Shown here: positions 58,061 through 64,000 of the stretch, in pieces
Layout: each line of letters opens with the position of its first letter
Numbering within the stretch: position 1 is the stretch's first letter
Source of the DNA: Callorhinus ursinus
Taxonomy: Eukaryota; Chordata; Mammalia; Carnivora; Otariidae
Assembly (NCBI RefSeq): GCF_003265705.1
Contig: NW_020313005.1
Span: forward strand, 22,822,525-22,886,524
Length of the DNA: 64,000 nt
Reading direction: 5' to 3'
Position numbers and translations under genes: made by a program
Notes under the pieces: model-generated
Told to the model about the DNA's origin: nothing
Database searches by the model: none
What the model saw: the letters and a program-made list of their open reading frames with translations, nothing else

Positions 58061-59084
58061 AAGGTGGCGCGTCACCCTTGGCCTTCAGCAGCCGTGGCCA
58101 GAGGAGGCAGCTGATCTCCAGCCGCTGAATGACTCAGTTTCAGCAGGAGAACGCAGGCATCCCCTGCATGCCTTCGGGGCCTGCTCCTGGAGCCAGGCTG
58201 TCCGGACCACAGTTATCATAGGGGCATTACTTGGTACACCAAGAAAACAGAGGGCTGATCGGTGTCTAACTTGCTTTCCCATTTCTGTTCCGTACCTTTC
58301 TGGCAGCACGGAGCAGGAATGTGGCCACACTCCCAGAGAAGATGGACATAAGCCTGGGGTGGGGTGAGGGGGGTGGAGACTGAGAAAGAAGCCAAACTCC
58401 AGAAAACTTTTCCAAAGGTAGGAGGGGCTGAGGTCCCTTCGAGCGGCGGCTTGGGTCACTGTGTAGCTCCTCTCTCTGCACTCAGGGCAAAGGGGGCCAC
58501 AGTGGTCCATCCGGGCAGCCCGATCAGATTGGGAGATATCCTGAATTGTTCAGGTCATGCCTCCTCCTTTGTTCCCTGATGTTGGGGTGGCCTGAGCGGG
58601 GCAGGCTCTGTGAAGGCAGGCCCGGGGGATGTAGCAGGCCCTTGATGAGATGTGTTAAAAGAAGGCAGAGCTGGTTTCCATTACAGATGCACGGGGCTCT
58701 CGGTCTCTTCTGGACTCAGGTCCTGCCTCCTTTCAATGGCCTGCTTTCCCTCTCCTTGCTGAGGACAGCACTCCTCTGATGCCCCCCGCCGCCCCCCCCC
58801 CCCCCACACACAGGCTCTTGCTCTAAGAGAGACAAGCTCATTATCATGGATGCGCTCAGGCAAATGCCGCAGAGGGGATTTCTCCTTCTAGGAAGAGGCT
58901 GGTGCAAATGACAAAAAGGCCCTTTTCCCCTCAGATCATCTACATTCTCCCATGGCATGTCTACAAGGTAGATCTGCAGGGTAGCTTAGCTCTTCTGAAG
59001 AGAAGTCAGGAGAATGACTATTTTAAGCTTTATTCAGAACCCTTACCCCTTCCCTTGGGTAAGGTTTGATTCCCCTCATTTTCA
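58061..59084. other. Unique stretch with poly-C run
   Basis: A C-rich run lies at 58782-58804 and a G-rich run at 58353-58375. No gene was recognised. Confidence 0.4.
58782..58804. repeat. Poly-C run
   Basis: C-runs broken only by two G bases are followed by CACACACA. It is quadruplex-prone on the minus strand and prone to sequencing error. Confidence 0.85.
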
Positions 59085-59225
59085 TGGTCTCCCAAACCCT
59101 GTGAGGTGTATCTGTATCTGGGGCAATCGAAGGTTCAGAGAAGGTAGGTGACTTACCCAGAGTCATACAGCATAATGTGGCATGACAGGACCTAAACAAC
59201 CCAGCTTGCCTACCATTCATGCCAT
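59085..59225 (-). mobile_element. MIR SINE, antisense
   Basis: 'gaaggttcagagaaggtaggtgacttacccagagtcatacagc', then 'ggcatgacaggacctaaac' is the reverse complement of MIR. Confidence 0.75.
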
Positions 59226-60844
59226 GGGGCCAACCCCGTGGATTTCCTTTGCGGTGAAAGGTGGCCCCGCATGTTTGCCTCTCACTGAGACTCAGAAGTT
59301 CTTTATAAATGGTGGGGGTGGGGGGTATCACCAGTTCTTGCTTATTTTTTACACATACAACCCAAACCTGGGCATCAGAGCAGATCGTGGTATGTTCCGC
59401 ATACCCTGGCTGGCAGAGCTCAGCTGTTTGAGGGATGGAGATCGCTTCTAAAGAGCTATTTGGACTGTTTCAGGCATCATCTTTACCAAAGAAGGCTCTT
59501 GATGTCTGCCCCTGGCTCTGGGCAGGGGCAGACCAGCTTCCAGGTCAGAGGCAGAACTGCTGGCCTCGAGAAATGTGCCCTGTGCCTCTTGAGGGCAAGT
59601 ACAAGAATTTGGATCCAATCTCTCTCTAGGGCAGGGGAAAAAATCCCATTGCTCTGTGCAGAAAGTACACGTCCCAGAGGGCCCCACACACCCTGTGGCC
59701 CACACCAGGCCATGCCTCCAGGCCCTCCTTTGTCTCTGCCCCCAGCTTCGCCTTTGGCGGGCAGAGCTCCAAGGCCAGAAGCGAGCACTGGCTATGGTGA
59801 GGGCACCCGCTCGTCCTGCTCTGCATGGCTCTCCTCCTCAGTGATAGCAGGATTTGGCTACGCCCCGGGCCTCCTGGAGGTCATGCCCACATTATTGTTG
59901 CTGCCTTTGCAATGAGTGGAACTGGAAGCGAGGTTAAGGGAGCATCTGTCTGTCCAATGTGGGGCCTGCCAAGCCTGGCACGAGGAGGGCGTGGTGGAGC
60001 CAGGAGAGCTCCCCATGGGGTGGTGGCGTGGGCTGGGCCAGGAGGCTGCGTCCTGGTAAGCAGTTTGCCTCCCACAACACGGTGTCTGATTTTTCATGAA
60101 GGACTCACTTTCCAGGGGACTTGCATCTCTAGGGGTTAGGGATGGAAGCCTTGGGGAGAGCACTCCAGTTCCAGTTTAGCCCTCTGGCTCTGACCCAGCG
60201 ATGGCAAGCCATTTCCGAGGAGCAATCCACTTGACTAGATGGGGTCTCCAGCCGGCCTCGGCACTGGAAGCCAGCCTGGCTCGCTTGCCACCTTTGATAA
60301 TTATATCCTCGGCAATAGCCAGCCATCTAATGGATCAGCTGTCGAGTGTGTGGCACAGGCAGCCCTGGCATCTCGGAGGAGAGGGGGAAGCGTGCTGCTG
60401 GGGATGGAGCAGGATGCACTCTGCGCTCTGGCAGGATATGAGGCTGGGGCAGAGAGGACACAGCCTTGGCCTTGGACTGTGGACAGGAGCCCTGCCGAGG
60501 AAGTGAACGCCAGGGCCACACACTCATCCGTACTCACCCTCACTCGTTAATCACGGCACTCTGGGGCTCCAGTTTCAAAGTCTGCACATGGGCTGGATGA
60601 GCTTTATCAAGATGGGCCATTTGAAGCTGATTGAGGAAAGGGCGCTGGTGAGACCATTTGACAGGCTACTCAGGGTTGGTACAACAGGATAAATAAAATA
60701 ACGAACCCATTACAAGGCACTTTCGAGCCACTGTGGCTTTGGTAACCGAACTTTTATCACTTTGGAAGCCAGAGAAAAGCATAGGGCTTAGCTTGCTTTT
60801 GGACAGAGGCGTATTTTTTTTCTGCGTAACATGATCCAATTTAA
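59226..60844. other. Unique stretch, GC-richer then conserved-looking
   Basis: Overlapping frames near 59450-60550 on both strands reflect moderate GC content; none is recognised. The block at 60530-60840 is repeat-free and conserved-looking. Confidence 0.4.
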
Positions 60845-60985
60845 AGACTATTCATGGAGCATCCATTCTGTGAGAGGAACTTACAGTAAAGACGTGATGT
60901 GGCTTAGCCCCTGCTTTCAAAGACTGGACAACTCTAGGTGGGAGTGAGCGGAGGTGGGGGGCTGATAAATCAGACACTCGGATGA
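60845..60985 (-). mobile_element. Probable L2 3' part, antisense
   Basis: 'agactattcatggagcatccattctgtgagagg', 'cctgctttcaaagactggacaactctaggtggg' resembles the antisense L2 3' end. Confidence 0.5.
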
Positions 60986-61734
60986 GTATACCAAGAAAGA
61001 GATACTGTCAGGGTCCTATGAGCATGCAAAATACTCAGAGCTAAGAATCTGGACATTATGAACGGGTCGACCTGGTTTACTATACTTGGACAATTGGGGG
61101 GTTTATCTATCAGTGTATATGTATATCTCTGCAATGAATAAAGACTATGGTATCCTACTTTGGGTTCTTCCAAAAATAGACCCCTCAGTTCAAGAGCAAG
61201 CAGTTCCTTTGGGAGGTGATCCCACTGCGGGAGGGTGGGAAGGAGGGGGAAGGGAAGGCATCCAAAGGAATTCATCATCCAACAAGGCACCACGGGGGCG
61301 GCCAGAGAACAGACCTCAAAATCATCCCAGCCAAGGGGCATCTGTCACTGGTTGAGGACTGTTTCCTCCTTGTCCTGGTAGGAAAGGGTCCCTTAGGCCA
61401 AGGGTGCCACCATCAGCAACCTCTGCATGTAGAGTTGAATGCTCCTAAGAGGACAGAGCAGGGCACTAGCAACCTTAAGTATACACAGGACCTTCACTTA
61501 CCCACTATACGACAGTACTTTATCATGCTTTACCCTCATGACCAACTGTAAGAAAGTCTGAGCAAGCACCATAGCTTGGTAGCCATCATGAACAGTGGCA
61601 AGGTGCAAACAAATCCCGACCCAGCCATTTTGTTTCACTAAAGAGTAAAGGCAGTGAATCAGGGTCAGTGTCTCTCTCCCGTGACCGTGCCCTTCCCTGT
61701 ATCCCCACCTAAGGCAATGTTGCCCATCCTCAAT
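60986..61734. other. Unique stretch with G-quadruplex motif
   Basis: No gene was found. A five-run G-quadruplex pattern lies at 61229-61254. Confidence 0.4.
61229..61254 (+). other. G-quadruplex motif
   Basis: Five G-runs of at least three (61229-61231, 61233-61235, 61237-61239, 61245-61249, 61252-61254) are separated by loops of one to five bases, which satisfies the G3+N1-7 rule. Confidence 0.75.
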
Positions 61735-61995
61735 GCCCCACTGACCCTACCTTCTCTTGAAGCTCTCCCCCACCACACCAATGGCCCTTTCATTCCCTTT
61801 TCCCGTGCTCTGTGCCACACAACCCCAACCCTCACCAAAGGTGGTCTGGCTTTGCTCTCTGGTTGCACCTTCCTTCCTCCAGCCTCAGCTTTGCCTCCTC
61901 TCTGTGACAAGAACATTTTTTATTCTCTCCTGTCCTCCATATGTCTGCCATGTCATAGTATGTGCTTAATGGACGTCTGGTTGATGGGTTTGAAG
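61735..61995 (+). mobile_element. Probable L2 3' part
   Basis: A C-rich part leads to 'ctgccatgtcatagtatgtgcttaatggacgtctggttgatggg', which resembles the L2 end 'cacatagtaggtgctcaataaatgtttgttgaatg'. Confidence 0.5.
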
Positions 61996-62139
61996 TGGTC
62001 CGGTATTAGACTTCCCTAAAGAGAAGCTGGTCCTGCTTTCCCACCTGCACCCACTAGTCTTCCTTGAGCTCTGCATTATTTAGGCTTTTCCATAATGAGG
62101 AGAGAGAAAAGTGCCCAAGTCTGGCAGCCGTCTGGCCAA

Positions 62140-62270
62140 TCGATGAACGATCGAGTTTATATTGAATGTCTATCGCGTGTCTAGCTCTGAGGTTAGGTGC
62201 TGGAGGGATTCGGAGCTAGAAGACACACAAGGCCTCCTTAGGGATTTCAGTTTTATTGTGGGTCTAAAAG
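62140..62270 (-). mobile_element. Probable L2 3' part, antisense
   Basis: 'tatattgaatgtctatcgcgtgtctagctctgaggttaggtgctggagggattcg' resembles the antisense L2 3' end. Confidence 0.5.
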
Positions 62271-62311
62271 AAAACCTAAAAATCAGTTACCTCAGAAGTA
62301 ATACTGAACTG

Positions 62312-62580
62312 AGAGGCAGTAAAAGTAGTGGTTAAAGGCTCATAAAAAAAAAGGGGGGGGCAGAAAGTCTGGGTTCAGATTCTGGCCACCTCCTCCCAAC
62401 TGAATGTAGCCTCAAGTAGTGACCTCACCCAGGCTTAGTCTCCCATTCTGTCACCTGGAAATATCAATAGCACATCCTGATGGGGTTGTCTGTGAGAGTG
62501 GATAGAGGTATTGCCTGGAAATCACATGGCACGCAGCAATCGCTCAGTGACATTTATTAGTCATGTTACCTAATGTTAGT
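62312..62580 (+). mobile_element. MIR SINE, nearly full length, with A/G run insertion
   Basis: 'gcagtaaaagtagtggttaaaggctc' begins the head. An A-run and G-run (62344-62360) interrupt it, then 'tctgggttcagattctggccac', 'gtctcccattctgtcacctgg' and 'cagcaatcgctcagtgacatt' complete the MIR order. Confidence 0.8.
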
Positions 62581-63669
62581 GTTATCGCTTCTCTAGTTCA
62601 AGTCACTGCTGACTCCGAGTCTTTGGAAGTCTGGGGAAGCGAATAAGCAGAAAGCTGGCCTCGTCATGGGAAGAGTAGTGGATGGAGTGGGTGTGAGGTT
62701 GGCCCTTGAAAGAGTTTTAGAAGTGGGAGGGATTGCAGGCCGGGAGAATAGCTGCCCTAGAAGCTCCTCGGTGAAGGCAGGTGGCATGCGAGTATCTCCA
62801 GGTGCCTGGAGCCACAGGGTTGCAGGGTAAGTGGGAAGAGAGGCAGCAGTGCAGGTCCTAAAGGCGGTGACTCGATTGGCCTGGAAAATGGTTTTAGGTC
62901 CTGAGGCAGGCAAATAGCACAATAGTAGTGGGGTTTTAAGAAGATAATTCTTATGCAGGTGTAGGATGGTTCTAAGTTCAAGAACCGAGGAATAGGGAGA
63001 CCACATAGGCTATGGCAAAGGAGAGCCCTCCCTGCCTGCCCAGGGTAGGTGGAAAAAGGAAGCAGGATCTCCCTGTAAGACACAAACCACTTTCCCTTAG
63101 CTCTCTTTGCCCCTCACTGCTGGGAGGTGTGGCTTCTCCATAGTGCTGAGACAAGGGAGAAACCCCAGTGTGCCCCCTACCCTGATCACTCTCCTCGGAT
63201 CCCAGTCCAGATACACAACAGAAGCATACATATTTCCCTTTCTTCTCTTTTTTGTGCTCCAAAGACAGCCTGACATTGCTAAATCACTGCAGCAGGCTTT
63301 AAATGATGTATGAAATGAAAAATCCTTTCCCTGTGTATTGGGAGCCTCCTGCCTAGCAGTGGGTTGTCTCTGCTGGGCTGGCTACTGTATTATTCAGCTC
63401 AGAGGCGGCCAGAAACTCAGTGGAGGTGAGAAGCCTGGATCACAAAGAAAAACAAAATTTAAATTAAAACAAAAAAAAAAAAGGAAAGAAAAATATCTAC
63501 TGAAACATATACAAGTCTTTCTCCTTGGCCCTCACCTTTTTAAAACCATTTCTGCTGAAGCTTTTTTAGCTAGGAAAACTTTTTCTCTACTTCCTTGTAC
63601 ATGGTTCTCCTACCCAAACCCCTACTCTCATTCCTTAGCTTCAGAGTTATTAACGGCTTCAGAGTCCTG
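62581..63669. other. Unique non-coding stretch
   Basis: An A-rich tract lies at 63450-63492. No gene or repeat family was recognised. Confidence 0.4.
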
Positions 63670-63688
63670 TACAATTGACAACATTTCT
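63670..63688. repeat. Probable diverged target-site duplication, left copy
   Basis: The 19 bases match 63897-63915 at 15 positions, so the duplication is old or partly fortuitous. Confidence 0.5.
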
Positions 63689-63896
63689 TTTTTCATTTTA
63701 AGATTTATTTATGTATTTTAGAGAGAGAGAGTATGCGAGAGGGGGGAGGGGCGGAGGGAGAGGGAGAGAGAGTCCTAAACAGACTCCCCGCTGAGCACGG
63801 AGCCCAATGCAGGGCTGGAGCTCATGACCCTGAGATCACGACCTTAGCTGAAATCAAGTGTCCGATGCTTAACCAGCTGCGCCACCCAGGCACCCC
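63689..63896 (-). mobile_element. Can-SINE, minus strand, older type
   Basis: On the minus strand it has GGTGCCTGGGTGGCGCAGCT, a GACACTTGATTTCAGCTAAGG middle, a CT-rich part and an AAATACATAAATAAATC tail. It is the more diverged TGACTCTTGATTTCGGCTCAGG type. Confidence 0.94.
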
Positions 63897-63915
63897 TATA
63901 ATTGATAGTATTTCT
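63897..63915. repeat. Probable diverged target-site duplication, right copy
   Basis: See 63670-63688. Confidence 0.5.
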
Positions 63916-64000
63916 ATTCATTTCTCAATGACCTTTCTCAGCTCCTCTGAGCAGTTCTGGATGGTCAAGCTGGGAGGGATGTCCATAATGGATCTGCTCA

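Noticed and set aside
59460..59915. 151-codon frame in a GC-richer patch with overlapping frames on both strands
   Set aside because: Several overlapping frames on both strands are explained by higher GC content and fewer stop codons.

Overview
This window looks like nuclear DNA from a mammal of the order Carnivora. The evidence is seven tRNA-Lys-derived Can-SINEs (about 170-210 bp, with degenerate pol III boxes, a CT-rich 3' part and an AAATAAAT tail), several with clear target-site duplications. They sit on a background of old mammalian repeats (L1M, L2, MIR, MER5). The SINE sequences lack the GGATCCCTGGGTGG head of recent dog SINEs and the long cat-type middle. Four carry a CTGCCTTYGGCTCAGG-like middle, which suggests an arctoid carnivore (bear, seal or mustelid lineage). 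That placement is inference from memory of subfamilies.

I find no protein-coding gene, rRNA, tRNA gene or CRISPR array. The longest open frames are 194, 172, 163, 156 and 151 codons. A rough uniform-base estimate gives about five frames of at least 150 codons by chance in six frames over 64 kb. Several of the frames begin at non-ATG codons or lie in repeats, and none resembles a known protein. The window is best read as intergenic or deep intronic sequence.

Layout: 1-2255 is an antisense old L1. 2256-10680 is mostly unique, with an ancient L2-associated repeat, MIR and L2 pieces, a CTCF-like site and an RFX X-box-like site. 10681-13765 holds a CA repeat, a long relic of an ancient repeat, a Can-SINE and a MIR. 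13766-22650 is mostly unique. 22652-24062 is a nest of L2, MIR and one Can-SINE. 27137-29416 holds a striking 187-bp perfect duplication set between 58-bp direct repeats. 32900-33530 is an antisense L1. 35098-47415 has SINEs, MIRs, L1 3' ends, an alternating CA/CG tract and an unexplained inverted/direct repeat pair. 47416-64000 is mostly unique, AT-rich blocks that look like conserved regulatory DNA, with MIR and L2 relics and two more SINEs.

The general character is a gene-poor stretch with many low-repeat, AT-rich blocks rich in homeodomain-type motifs. This is the usual look of a long-range regulatory domain around a developmental gene, but conservation cannot be shown from one sequence.
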